NCBI RefSeq assembly: GCF_000313755.1
Contig: NZ_AMZB01000119.1
Location: 1-64,000, forward strand
Direction: 5' to 3'
Source of the DNA: Pseudomonas nitroreducens TX1
GTDB taxonomy: Bacteria > Pseudomonadota > Gammaproteobacteria > Pseudomonadales > Pseudomonadaceae
Length of the DNA stretch: 64,000 nucleotides
The notes below the pieces were generated by a model. It searched no databases. It saw nothing but the letters and a program-made list of their open reading frames with translations, and was not told where the DNA came from. Below are positions 35,819-44,829 of this stretch, in pieces (the first letter of the stretch is position 1; every line of letters begins with the position of its first letter). The position numbers and the translations under genes were made by a program.

Positions 35819-38800
35819 TCAATGCGCCGTGGCCGGCGCGGTCTCTTCGGCCGGCTTCTTGTCCGGTTTGGCCAGCAGCGTGTACACGCAGGGCAGCACG
35901 AACAGGGTGAACAGCGTGCCGACGCTCATGCCGGTGGCGATCACCACGCCGATGTCGAAGCGGCTCACCGCGCCGGCGCCGGTGGCGAGCAGCAGCGGGA
36001 TCACGCCGAGCACCATGGCGGCGGTGGTCATCAGCACCGGGCGCAGGCGGATGGCCGCGGCTTCCTCCACTGCCTCGCGCACCGACAGCCCGCGCTCCTG
36101 GCGCAGCTGGTTGGCGAACTCGACGATGAGGATGCCGTGCTTGCTGATCAGGCCGATCAGCGTCACGAGTCCCACCTGGGTGTAGATGTTCAGGCTCGAC
36201 AGGCCGAGGAACAGCGGGATCAGCGCGCCGCAGATCGACAGCGGCACGGTGACCATGATCACCAGAGGATCGCGGAAGCTCTCGAACTGCGCCGCCAGCA
36301 CCAGGAAGATCACTGCCAGCGCGAGGGCGAAGGTGATCATCAGCGCGCTGCCCTCCTGCACGAACTGCCGCGAGGCGCCGGCATAGTCGAAGGAGAAGCC
36401 GCGCGGCGATTCCTGTTCGGCGATACCGTGCACCGTTTCGATGGCCTCGCCCATGCTGACCATCGGCACACCGGAGATGATCGCCGAGTTGAGCTGCTGG
36501 AACTGGTTGAGCTGGCGCGGGCGCGCGCGCTCGTGGAAGGTCACCAGGGTGGACAGCGAGATCAGCTGGCCGCTCTGGCTCTTCACGTAGTAGTTGTTCA
36601 GCCAGCCCGGGTTGTCACGATAGGCGCGCTCGACCTGGGCAATCACCTTGTAGCTGCGCCCATCGATGGTGAAGCGGTTGATCTCGCCCTCACCCAGCAG
36701 CGCGCCGAGCGACACGCCCAGGTCCTGCATGGACACGCCCATCTGCGCGGCCTTGGCGCGGTCGATATCCACCACCAGCTCGGGCTTGTCGAAGGCCAGG
36801 TCGAGGTCGAGGAAGGCGAACTTGCCCGACTCTTCCGCGCGCTTCTTGACCCGCTCGGCCACCTGCAGCAGGGACTGGTAGTCGCTGGCGGTGTTGATCA
36901 CGAACTGGAAGGGCAGGCCCTCGCCGGTGCCCGGTAGCGACGGCAGGTTGAAGCCGAAGATCTGCAGGCCGGGAATCTTGTCCAGCTCGCTCTGTACCGC
37001 GTGCAGCAGTTCCATCTGGCTGCGCTCGCGCTCGTCCCAGGGCTTGAGCAGCATGCCGCCAATGCCGGTCTGCACGCCGTTGTAGCCGTTGATCTGGAAC
37101 GCCGAATAGTACTCGGGGAACTTGCGGAAGATGCCCTCGAACTCGGCGGTGTACTTCGACAGGTAATCCAGGTTCGCGGTCTGCGGCGCGTTGGCCATGA
37201 GAAAGACGATGCCCTGGTCCTCCTCCGGCGCCAGTTCCTTATGGGTGAACATCATCAGCAGCGGGATGATCGCCAGCACCAGCAGGGCGAAGACGATCAC
37301 CACCGGACGGCTGTTCAGCGTGCCGTGCAGGGCACGCTGGTAGCGGACCTTCAGGCCCTCGAAGATCAGGTCCAGGCGATGGGCCAGGCCGCTGGGATTC
37401 TCGTCGTGGCGCAGCAGGCGCGAGCACATCATCGGCGACAGGGTGAGGGCGACGATGCCGGAGATGATCACCGCGCCGGCCAGGGTGAAGGCGAACTCCT
37501 TGAACAGCGCGCCGGTGAGGCCGCTGAGGAAGCCGATGGGTGCGTACACGGCGGCCAGGGTGATGGTCATGGTCACTACCGGCACGGCGATTTCACGCGC
37601 GCCCTCGATGGCGCCCTGGAACGGCGACTTGCCCTCCTCGATGTGGCGGTGGATGTTCTCCACCACCACGATGGCGTCGTCCACCACCAGCCCGATGGCG
37701 AGCACCATGGCCAGCAGCGTCAGCAGGTTGATCGAGTAGCCCATCATCTGCATGAAGAACAGCACGCCGATCATCGAAAGCGGGATGGTCACCACCGGGA
37801 TGATCACCGAGCGCAGCGCGCCGAGGAACAGGAACACCACCACGATGACGATCAGGATCGCCTCGCCCAGTGTCTTCACCACTTCGTCGATGGAGGCCTG
37901 GATGAAGCGCGTGGCGTCGTAGGCGATGGAGACTTTCAGGCCCGGCGGCAGTTGCTCTTCCAGCTCCGGCATCTTGGCGCGGACTTCCTTGATCACATCC
38001 AGCGGGTTGGAGCTGGGCGTGCCCTTGATGCCGATGTACACCGAGGGGATGCCGTTGAACGAGCTGACCGCGTCGTAGCTGGCGGCGCCCAGTTCGACGC
38101 GCGCCACGTCGCCCATCAGCACGCGGCGATCACCGACGGTCTTCAACGGGATGGCGGCGAAGGCTTCCGGGGATTTCAGGTCGGTGGAGGCGTTCACCGA
38201 GGTGACCACCATCTCGCCCTTCACCTCGCCGGCGGCGGAGAGGAAGTTGTACTCGCGCACCGCACTGGCCACGTCGCCGGCGGTGACGCCGTAGGCGGCC
38301 ATCTTCACCGGGTCCAGCCAAAGGCGCATGGCGAACACCTGGTTGCCGAGGATCTCCGCCTCGGCGATGCCCGGCAGCGTGGCGAGCTTGGGCTGGATCA
38401 CCCGCGAGAGGTAGTCGGTGATCTGCGGGTTGTTCATCTGCTCGCTGAAGAAGCTGATGTACATCAGCGCCGAGGCGTCGGCGGCTTCCTTGTCCAGCAC
38501 CGGGTCCTCGGCGTCGGGCGGCAGCTGGGTCTTCACCTCGCCGATCTTCGACAGCAGCTCGGTGACCAGGCGATCGGTGTTGGCGCCGATGTGCGCATAG
38601 ATCGAGATCACCGAGTAGTTCTGCCGGCTCACCGAGGTCATGTAGTCGATGCCTTCGGCGCTGGCGAGGCTCTGCTGCAGCGGCTGGGTGATGTAGCCCT
38701 GGATGGTTTCGGCGTTGGCGCCGGCATAGAAGGTGGTGACGGTGATCAGCGCGTTTTCCATCTGCGGATATTCGCGGATCACCAGCTTGCTGAAGGCCTG

Positions 38801-38875
38801 CATGCCGAGCAGGACGATCAGCAGGCTGACCACGGTCGCCAGCACGGGGCGACGAATAAAGGGATCGGTGAACAT
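35819..38875 (-). CDS. mexW: RND multidrug efflux transporter MexW
   Basis: A 1018-residue inner-membrane RND proton/drug antiporter of the HAE1 type with 12 membrane segments and two large periplasmic loops. TM4 carries the proton-relay motif IGLVVDDAIVVVEN, and the C-terminal half has GLVTLIGLISKHGILIVEFAN. The length equals MexW, and the gene lies with its adaptor at the PAO1 position PA4374-4375 (from memory), hence the name. No outer-membrane channel gene is present; MexVW uses OprM. The adaptor gene is 195 bases upstream, separated by a structured gap. Confidence 0.9.
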   Translation of the reverse strand: MFTDPFIRRPVLATVVSLLIVLLGMQAFSKLVIREYPQMENALITVTTFYAGANAETIQGYITQPLQQSLASAEGIDYMTSVSRQNYSVISIYAHIGANTDRLVTELLSKIGEVKTQLPPDAEDPVLDKEAADASALMYISFFSEQMNNPQITDYLSRVIQPKLATLPGIAEAEILGNQVFAMRLWLDPVKMAAYGVTAGDVASAVREYNFLSAAGEVKGEMVVTSVNASTDLKSPEAFAAIPLKTVGDRRVLMGDVARVELGAASYDAVSSFNGIPSVYIGIKGTPSSNPLDVIKEVRAKMPELEEQLPPGLKVSIAYDATRFIQASIDEVVKTLGEAILIVIVVVFLFLGALRSVIIPVVTIPLSMIGVLFFMQMMGYSINLLTLLAMVLAIGLVVDDAIVVVENIHRHIEEGKSPFQGAIEGAREIAVPVVTMTITLAAVYAPIGFLSGLTGALFKEFAFTLAGAVIISGIVALTLSPMMCSRLLRHDENPSGLAHRLDLIFEGLKVRYQRALHGTLNSRPVVIVFALLVLAIIPLLMMFTHKELAPEEDQGIVFLMANAPQTANLDYLSKYTAEFEGIFRKFPEYYSAFQINGYNGVQTGIGGMLLKPWDERERSQMELLHAVQSELDKIPGLQIFGFNLPSLPGTGEGLPFQFVINTASDYQSLLQVAERVKKRAEESGKFAFLDLDLAFDKPELVVDIDRAKAAQMGVSMQDLGVSLGALLGEGEINRFTIDGRSYKVIAQVERAYRDNPGWLNNYYVKSQSGQLISLSTLVTFHERARPRQLNQFQQLNSAIISGVPMVSMGEAIETVHGIAEQESPRGFSFDYAGASRQFVQEGSALMITFALALAVIFLVLAAQFESFRDPLVIMVTVPLSICGALIPLFLGLSSLNIYTQVGLVTLIGLISKHGILIVEFANQLRQERGLSVREAVEEAAAIRLRPVLMTTAAMVLGVIPLLLATGAGAVSRFDIGVVIATGMSVGTLFTLFVLPCVYTLLAKPDKKPAEETAPATAH

Positions 38876-38924
38876 AGCTCAATCCTTCCTGGTTGGATTT
38901 GCTGCGCGTCGGCCATGCGGCGTT

Positions 38925-38984
38925 GGAGGGGCACGTCGAAATGCTCATTGGCTGCAGCCAACTCCGCTTTCGCCGTGCCCCTCC
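38925..38984 (-). other. Nested hairpins in the mexV-mexW gap
   Basis: GGAGGGGCACG (38925-38935) and CGTGCCCCTCC (38974-38984) are a perfect 11-base inverted repeat. Inside it TTGGCTGCAGCCAA (38948-38961) is a perfect 14-base palindrome. There is no T-tract, so an RNA-processing or stability element separating adaptor and pump expression is more likely than a terminator. Confidence 0.6.
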
Positions 38985-39070
38985 GCCTTGCCTGGCTCTA
39001 GCTCGCGAAATCCGGGCAGAGCGGTTGTCTCTGGCTGCCTTCGCCGGTGGGGCAAAGGCACTGCTGTGCG

Positions 39071-40192
39071 TTACTGGGGGTCCTTGACGATGGCGACGGC
39101 GGTGCCGTTGTCCAGCTTGAGCTGGCCGGAAGTCACCACTTCCTCGCCGGGCTTCAGGCCCTCGAGGATCACCACGCTGCCTTCGCGGCGTTCGCCGGTT
39201 TTCACGAAGCGGCGTTCGACGTCCAGCTTCGGTGCCTGGTCGTCGGCCTTGGCGTCTTCCGTCTTTTCGCCGTCCTTCGGCTTATGCGGCACCACCACGT
39301 ACACCGAGTTGCCATACAGGGTGAAGGCCACGGCGGTCTCGGGGACCACGACGCGCGGGGCACTGTCCGGCAACTGGACTTCGAGGTTGGCGAACATGCC
39401 CGGCAGCAGCTTGCCGTCGGGGTTGGCCATGCTGGCGCGGACCAGCAGGTTGCGCGTCTGGTTGTCCACGCGCGGGCTGATGGCGTCGATCTGCGCGTCG
39501 AAGCTCTGGCCCGGATAGGCCGCCACCCGCACCACCACTTTCTGCCCGCGCCCCAGCAGCGGGAAGTCCTGCTCGGGCAGGAAGAAGTCCACCTGCAGCG
39601 TCGAGAGATCCTGGAGGGTGACGATCTCGGTGCCGGGGGACACGTAGTCGCCGACGTCCACCTGGCGGATGCCGATGGTGCCGGAGAAGGGCGCGAGGAT
39701 GCGCTTCTTGTCCAGGCTCGCCTTGAGCTGCGCGACGGTGGCGGTGGAGCGGTTCAGCTGGGCGGCGAGGCGGTCGTACTCGCTCTTGGAAATGGCCTGT
39801 CGGCCCACCAGGCTCTTGCCGCGCTCGTACTCGACCTGGGCCAGCCCGAGGTCCGCCTCGGCGGTGCGCAGGGTGGCCTGCTCGACGTCGGATTCGAGCT
39901 GCACCACCGGCTGCCCGACCTTGACCTTGTCGCCGGAGACGAACTGCACCGCGCTGACGGTACCGGAGACTTCGGCGGTCAGGGTCACGCCCTGGATGGC
40001 GCGCAGGGTGCCGATGGCCTGCAGGCGGCTCTGCCAGTCGCGTTCTTCGGCTTTGGTGGCGTTCACGCTCACCGGCGGACGGGGCGCCGAGAACATGGCG
40101 ATCTGTTTCTTGATGGAGAGGTATTTCGAGCCGGCGAGCACCGCAACGATGACGGCAACTACGCCCAGCATGATCAGCATGCGGCGCAACAT
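39071..40192 (-). CDS. mexV: RND efflux periplasmic adaptor MexV
   Basis: A 373-residue membrane fusion protein with an N-terminal membrane anchor (MLIMLGVVAVIVAVLAGSKYLSI), the barrel/lipoyl halves (GVTLTAEVSGTVSAVQF, RILAPFSGTIGIRQVDVGDYVSPG) around an alpha-hairpin, and a C-terminal membrane-proximal domain. It links MexW to an outer-membrane channel. The 289-base gap upstream (40193-40481), shared with the tail of the chemoreceptor gene, should hold the promoter; I see no strong operator. Confidence 0.88.
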   Translation of the reverse strand: MLRRMLIMLGVVAVIVAVLAGSKYLSIKKQIAMFSAPRPPVSVNATKAEERDWQSRLQAIGTLRAIQGVTLTAEVSGTVSAVQFVSGDKVKVGQPVVQLESDVEQATLRTAEADLGLAQVEYERGKSLVGRQAISKSEYDRLAAQLNRSTATVAQLKASLDKKRILAPFSGTIGIRQVDVGDYVSPGTEIVTLQDLSTLQVDFFLPEQDFPLLGRGQKVVVRVAAYPGQSFDAQIDAISPRVDNQTRNLLVRASMANPDGKLLPGMFANLEVQLPDSAPRVVVPETAVAFTLYGNSVYVVVPHKPKDGEKTEDAKADDQAPKLDVERRFVKTGERREGSVVILEGLKPGEEVVTSGQLKLDNGTAVAIVKDPQ

Positions 40193-40481
40193 CTTCCTGT
40201 TCCTTGGTACGTGCCTGGCAGCAATCGGGCGCGATCGCTCGTCCGGTATTTGCCGGGACGGCCTTCCGTTCGCGCAGATGTCGATCAGGCTCTGAAGCCG
40301 ATACGGGGACGCCCCATTGCGGGGCGGAATTGCGCACCTTATGCCTGAATCGACGGCGAGTCAAAGGGCTGCGATTACAAGAGGTTTCGCTCGAAAAACC
40401 AGATTGTCGCGGAAGCTCTGCGCGGGATCGGTGCGGCGGAATCTGCGGGAAGGCGGGCCACGTCCGTGTGGCTGGGAAGGA

Positions 40482-42107
40482 TCAGGCGCTCAGCTTGCGG
40501 GTGACGTCCGCCAGTTCGCCGGAGAGACCGTGCAGATGGCGGCTGGCGCCCTGGGTGCGCACCACGTTTTCCTCGTTGGTGGCGCCGATGGCGGTGATCT
40601 CGGTGAGGTTGCGCGAGATGTCCTCGGCGACCGAGGTCTGTTCCTCTGCGGCGGTGGCGATCTGGCGGTTCATGTCGCGGATCGCTTCCACTGCCAGGGT
40701 GATGCTACGCAGCACTTCGCCGGCCTGGGTGACGCGCTCCACACCCTGTTCGCTGCGGGTCTGGCCGTTCTCGATGGCGCGCAGGGCGTTCACCGAGCCG
40801 GTCTGCACGGTGTCGATGATCTGGTGGATCTCGGCGGTGGACTCGGCGGTGCGTTGGGCCAGGGTGCGGACCTCATCGGCGACCACGGCGAAACCACGGC
40901 CGGCCTCACCGGCGCGGGCGGCTTCGATGGCGGCGTTGAGCGCCAGCAGGTTGGTCTGGTCGGCAATGCCGCGAATCACTTCCAGCACCTTGCCGATGCG
41001 GCCGCTGTCGCTTTCCAGACGACGGATGACCTCGGCGGTATTGGCAATCTCGCTGCTCATCTCGGTAATGGTGACGATGGTGGTCTTCATCACTTCGCCG
41101 CCTTCCTGGGCGTGTTGGTCGGCATCGTCGGCGGCACGCGCGGCGTCGGAAGCGTGGCGTGCGACTTCCTGGGCGGTGGCGGACATCTCGTGCATCGCCG
41201 TGGCCACCTGGTCGGTGCGCGAGAACTGCTCGCGGGTGCCTTCGGCCATCAGGGTAGCGATGGCGTTCAGCTCGCCGCTGGCGGTGTCCAGCTCGGTGGT
41301 GCTGTGTTTGAGACGGGTGAAGGTCTCGGCCAGGAAGTCGCGCAGGGTGTTGGCGGCGCGGGCCAGGCGGCCCAGTTCGTCGCGGCGGCTGGCATCGACG
41401 CGCTCGCCGAAATTACCTTCGCTGAGCTGGGCGATGTGCTCGATCAGGCGGGCGATCGGACCGATCAGGTTGCGGTTGACCAGCCACAGGCTGAGCAGGG
41501 CCAATGCAACGCCCGAGATCAGCAGGACCAGGGTGCCGCTGAGGACGGTGCTGTCGGCGCTGGCGGAGATGCTCTTGGCCTGCTCGACGGCATCGTGGTG
41601 CAGGCTCTCCACCAGGGCGGCCATCTGTTCGCTGGCGGCGCGGTCGATGCCTTTGACGGCGGCGTCACCGGCACGCGGGTCGCTGCCGGCGGCGACATAG
41701 GCGTCGCGGCCCTTGCGGTAGGCCTGGCCGAGCTGGCGGTGCTCGTCGCGCAGGCGGGTGACCTGGGCCTTGAGCTGCGCATCGTCGGCTGCGTTCTGCT
41801 CCAGTCGGCCTAGCACGTCCTGCACGGCGCGTTCCTGTTCCTCGAACTGGCTCCAGTATTTGTTCAGGTCGGCAGGCTGCTGACCGCGCAGGAGGACGTT
41901 CTTCCATTCCTGCACCTGGGCCTTGAAGGCCAGGTTGGCCTGGTCGACCAGTTGCGAGGATTGCAGCGGGCCGTCCAGCAGGCGCTGGTAGGCGCTGACG
42001 CTGCCGGAAAGGAAGTGGAAGCAGGCAAGGGCGATCAGCAGCACGAGCAGCAGGCTACCGCCCAGCAGCGACAGGATCTGGGTACGCAGGGAAGTGTTGG
42101 GGGACAT
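40482..42107 (-). CDS. Methyl-accepting chemotaxis protein
   Basis: A 541-residue transmembrane receptor: TM1 (about residues 11-32), a four-helix-bundle periplasmic sensor, TM2 (about 188-208), HAMP and a cytoplasmic coiled coil with the hairpin tip RGIADQTNLLALNAAIEAARAGEAGRGFAVVADEVRTLAQR. It has no PAS or Cache domain and no C-terminal CheR pentapeptide. Ligand unknown; 4HB sensors bind small organic acids or amino acids. It lies between mexVW and the imelysin locus. Confidence 0.93.
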   Translation of the reverse strand: MSPNTSLRTQILSLLGGSLLLVLLIALACFHFLSGSVSAYQRLLDGPLQSSQLVDQANLAFKAQVQEWKNVLLRGQQPADLNKYWSQFEEQERAVQDVLGRLEQNAADDAQLKAQVTRLRDEHRQLGQAYRKGRDAYVAAGSDPRAGDAAVKGIDRAASEQMAALVESLHHDAVEQAKSISASADSTVLSGTLVLLISGVALALLSLWLVNRNLIGPIARLIEHIAQLSEGNFGERVDASRRDELGRLARAANTLRDFLAETFTRLKHSTTELDTASGELNAIATLMAEGTREQFSRTDQVATAMHEMSATAQEVARHASDAARAADDADQHAQEGGEVMKTTIVTITEMSSEIANTAEVIRRLESDSGRIGKVLEVIRGIADQTNLLALNAAIEAARAGEAGRGFAVVADEVRTLAQRTAESTAEIHQIIDTVQTGSVNALRAIENGQTRSEQGVERVTQAGEVLRSITLAVEAIRDMNRQIATAAEEQTSVAEDISRNLTEITAIGATNEENVVRTQGASRHLHGLSGELADVTRKLSA

Positions 42108-42268
42108 CGTGTTTACGCCTCTAAGACGCAGGGTGGGAATCGGTCAGCCTTTGCATCGGCCGGGTGGCTGTCTTCCTGAGTCCAGGGAGACGAGTGGTAG
42201 GGGGGCGGGGCGGTCTGGGACGGGCGTTCTGGCTGGATGCCATGGGACGGTGCAGGAGCAACTGTTTT

Positions 42269-42438
42269 CTTCTGAAAATCCGTGCCTTGGATCTCGCCCT
42301 CTCCCTAACCCTCTCCCTGAAGGGAGAGGGGACTGGTTCGGTGCCGGCTGAAGCCAAAGTGTCAGCCGCACGGATAGCGCCCTCTCCCTTCAGGGAGAGG
42401 GCGGGGGAGAGGGAAGCCCAGGCACGAGTTTTCAGAAG
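42269..42438. repeat. REPIN-like doublet, copy 1
   Basis: Two inverted palindromes (near 42309-42331 and 42380-42401) of the CCCTCTCCCT/AGGGAGAGGG family lie about 50 bases apart. Long outer arms bound the unit (cttctgaaaatccgtgcc and ggcacgagttttcagaag). Similar units are at 47957 and 62636. It fills most of the 476-base gap between the chemoreceptor and the DUF1513 gene. Confidence 0.85.
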
Positions 42439-42449
42439 AAGGTAGCCGA

Positions 42450-42527
42450 GTAGGGCACATTAACGGCCCAAGCGTTATCCGCCGACGGTCTGGCGGCGGA
42501 CAAAGCGTTCCGCCTTTTGCGCCCTAC
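42450..42527. repeat. 'gtagggc...gccctac' repeat element
   Basis: A second copy of the element at 32810, with diverged centre (gttatccgccgacggtctggcggcgg split by a short loop). It follows the REPIN-like unit directly. Confidence 0.75.
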
Positions 42528-42583
42528 GGTTTGCGCGAAGCCCGCTCCTGTACGGAAATGCCGGCGTGCCACCGGCGAATGCT

Positions 42584-43678
42584 TCACACCAGGTGCAGGT
42601 GGTTGTCCCAGAAGGCCGGGGGCAGGTCCAGCGGGGTGCCGGCGATGCGTTCGCTACGGCAGTCGTAGACGCGGCAGCGGCCCTGGCCGGAGGTGACGAC
42701 GAAGCCGTCCTTCACCGCACCGACACCGGCGCAGTCGGGCAGCGGTGCGTCCAGTCGAACGGCACCGGTATCCAGGTTCCAGATGAAGAAGCGGTTGCCG
42801 CGCGGAGCGGTGAGCGCTACCAGGCGCAGCTCGTCATGCACGGCGACGCTGGCGGTGTACTGGGTCATTGCCAGACGTTGCTCATCGGCCAGCGGGAAGG
42901 GCTGGAACGGCTGGCCGGGGCGCTTGATGGCGAGCAGGTCGGCGCGATCATGAGCATCGCCCATGTACTGCTGGCCGGCGACTATGGTGCCGTCCGCGGC
43001 GATGGCCAGGTGGCGCACGCTGTTCATCTGCTGCGGCAGGGTCTCCTTGGAGATCAGCGCGCCGTCACGCTGCATCAGCACCAGGCTCGGTTCCATGGCG
43101 TCGAGGTTCATCTCCACGCGGCTTTCGGCTTCGGTACGAATGCCGCCGTTGGCCACCACCAGGGTCTCGCCATCGGGCATCCAGGACACCTGGTGCGGGC
43201 CGAGGCCGTGGGTGGAGACTTCGCCGGCGTGGCTCAGGCGCTCGCCGTCGAAGCGGTAAACGCCGAGCAGTCCGCGCCCCGGATCTGTGGTGTCATTCTC
43301 TGTGGCGTAGAGCCACTCGCCGTCCTTGTGCCACACGCCATGGCCGTAGAAATGCCGGTCGGCCTGCGAATCGACGGTCTGCAGCAGGCGGCCATCGTTG
43401 AGATCGATCAGGTAGCTCTGCCGGCCCGGCCGGCGAGCGACGAACAGCGCCAGCGGCAGGCTGGGGTGCTGCACCACGTCGTGGCAGCGCAGGCCGACCT
43501 CGGTGGCGAAGGCGCAGCTGCCGTCCAGGCGATAGCCCACGGCGTAGTGCTTGCCGTCCGCGTTGTCACGGGCGGACAGCACCAGGGGCTCCTTGCCCTT
43601 GCGTGACAGCGTCCAGCCGCCGAAGGTCAGGGCGCCGAGCAGCAGGCTGCCCAGGCCGATCACGTGACGTCGCAACAT
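42584..43678 (-). CDS. DUF1513 protein, predicted periplasmic beta-propeller
   Basis: A 364-residue protein with an N-terminal export signal or anchor (MLRRHVIGLGSLLLGALTFGGW) and a WD-like body. Repeated blades are seen as HDVVQHPSLPLALFVARRPG, GHGVWHKDGEWLYATEND, GPHQVSWMPDGETLVVANGG and MNSVRHLAIAADGTIVAGQQY. It is always found with imelysins and DUF1111 proteins in this genus. Start at ATG 43678; the longer frame runs through the neighbouring imelysin gene. Function unknown; the context suggests periplasmic metal or heme handling. Confidence 0.85.
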   Translation of the reverse strand: MLRRHVIGLGSLLLGALTFGGWTLSRKGKEPLVLSARDNADGKHYAVGYRLDGSCAFATEVGLRCHDVVQHPSLPLALFVARRPGRQSYLIDLNDGRLLQTVDSQADRHFYGHGVWHKDGEWLYATENDTTDPGRGLLGVYRFDGERLSHAGEVSTHGLGPHQVSWMPDGETLVVANGGIRTEAESRVEMNLDAMEPSLVLMQRDGALISKETLPQQMNSVRHLAIAADGTIVAGQQYMGDAHDRADLLAIKRPGQPFQPFPLADEQRLAMTQYTASVAVHDELRLVALTAPRGNRFFIWNLDTGAVRLDAPLPDCAGVGAVKDGFVVTSGQGRCRVYDCRSERIAGTPLDLPPAFWDNHLHLV

Positions 43679-43752
43679 GGCGTTCACCTCTATCACTTTC
43701 GGTATTTCATCGATCCTGCGCGCTGGCGCCAGGCGGCGCGCAGCCGATCGAA

Positions 43753-44814
43753 TCAATCCCCGTCGTTGGCGTTGAAGCCCAGCTGCACACCCAGGGCCTT
43801 GGCGAGGTCGCTCTCGTGCAGGCGATGGACGACGTTGAGGCTGTCGTACAGCTCGTTCAGCTGTTTGATGCCGGCTTCGTCCTTGAGCATTTCGCTGAGC
43901 GGTTGATTGATCGCCTTCAGCTTGCCGTGAACATCGGCGTAGGCTGCATCGATCTTGCCGGCCAGCTCTTTCTGCTCGGCCGGTAGCAGGGCGCGCAGAC
44001 CCTTCTTGTCGGTACCGTCCCACAGCGCCTGGGCACCGGTCAGGCTGGAATCCAGGCTGGCCAGGGAGGCGTCGCTGCGCCAGCCTTCGGCCTGGAACGG
44101 CTGCGGGATGCCCTTGCTCTGGCGGCCCAGCGGGGTGCCGAGCTTCTTCTTCAGCATGTCCAGCGCGGTGACCTGCACGCGCAGCAGCTCGGCGATGGCC
44201 TCGTGGGCATCGGCGTAGCGCTCGTTGGGAAACTTGGAGAGCTGGGCGAGCATGCCGCCGTCCTGCTTCCACTGCGCCAGGATGCTTTCGGCCAGGGTTT
44301 GCTGATGCGCGCCGATGGCTTCCAGCAGCGGGCAGTAGCGCGCCTTGGTCTCGGCGTTGGCCAGATCGATCTTCGCGTCGAAAAGGATGTATTCGTAGGC
44401 GGTCAGCCCCTGCACCACGACGCTGGACTTATCCAGGGTCGCCGGGGAGATCGCGTTGCCGCTGCTCAGCAGTTGCTCCACCTGGCGCGCCACGAGGTTC
44501 TTCTTGTCCGGCCAGAACTGCACCTGCCAGGAGCGGTTGCCCTCGGCCAGCGGGCCGACCAGCAGCGGCTGCAGCTCGGCCCAGGCCTTCTGTGCGGCCA
44601 TGAAGTCGGCGCGGGCCTTGGCCAGGTCTTCCTTGCCCTGGCAAAAGGCGAGGGCACTGGCGGCCAGCGCGCGGTCGGCGTCGACCCAGCGGCTGTAGGT
44701 CGGCAGGATCACCTGCTGGGCCAGCGTGGCGCTGGTAGTGGCCTGCGGGTCGGTGGGCGAACAGGCGCCCAGGGCGATGGCGAGGCTGGTGATCAGCAGT
44801 CGGGGGCGGAACAT
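43753..44814 (-). CDS. Imelysin-family lipoprotein (peptidase M75-like), GxHxxE degenerate
   Basis: A 353-residue lipoprotein (lipobox ALGAC, Cys18) with the imelysin helical fold: the YSRWVDADRALAASALAFC opening and WQVQFWPDKKNLVARQVEQLL. Where active imelysins have GxHxxE it reads GLTAYEYILF, so the His is lost while the Glu remains. Imelysins (EfeO, IrpA, IcmP) relate to iron uptake rather than proven proteolysis. It lies 15 bases after the DUF1111 gene on the same strand. Confidence 0.87.
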   Translation of the reverse strand: MFRPRLLITSLAIALGACSPTDPQATTSATLAQQVILPTYSRWVDADRALAASALAFCQGKEDLAKARADFMAAQKAWAELQPLLVGPLAEGNRSWQVQFWPDKKNLVARQVEQLLSSGNAISPATLDKSSVVVQGLTAYEYILFDAKIDLANAETKARYCPLLEAIGAHQQTLAESILAQWKQDGGMLAQLSKFPNERYADAHEAIAELLRVQVTALDMLKKKLGTPLGRQSKGIPQPFQAEGWRSDASLASLDSSLTGAQALWDGTDKKGLRALLPAEQKELAGKIDAAYADVHGKLKAINQPLSEMLKDEAGIKQLNELYDSLNVVHRLHESDLAKALGVQLGFNANDGD

Positions 44815-44829
44815 GGTGGGCTCGGCTCC

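Noticed and set aside
37001..39001. 666-codon plus-strand open frame, His/Asp-rich
   Set aside because: Antisense shadow of mexW; composition mirrors reversed hydrophobic codons and no ribosome site is present.
43679..44272. N-terminal extension joining the DUF1513 frame back into the imelysin gene
   Set aside because: The extension lies inside the imelysin gene in another frame and is Arg/Gln-rich with no homology; ATG 43678 begins a proper export signal.
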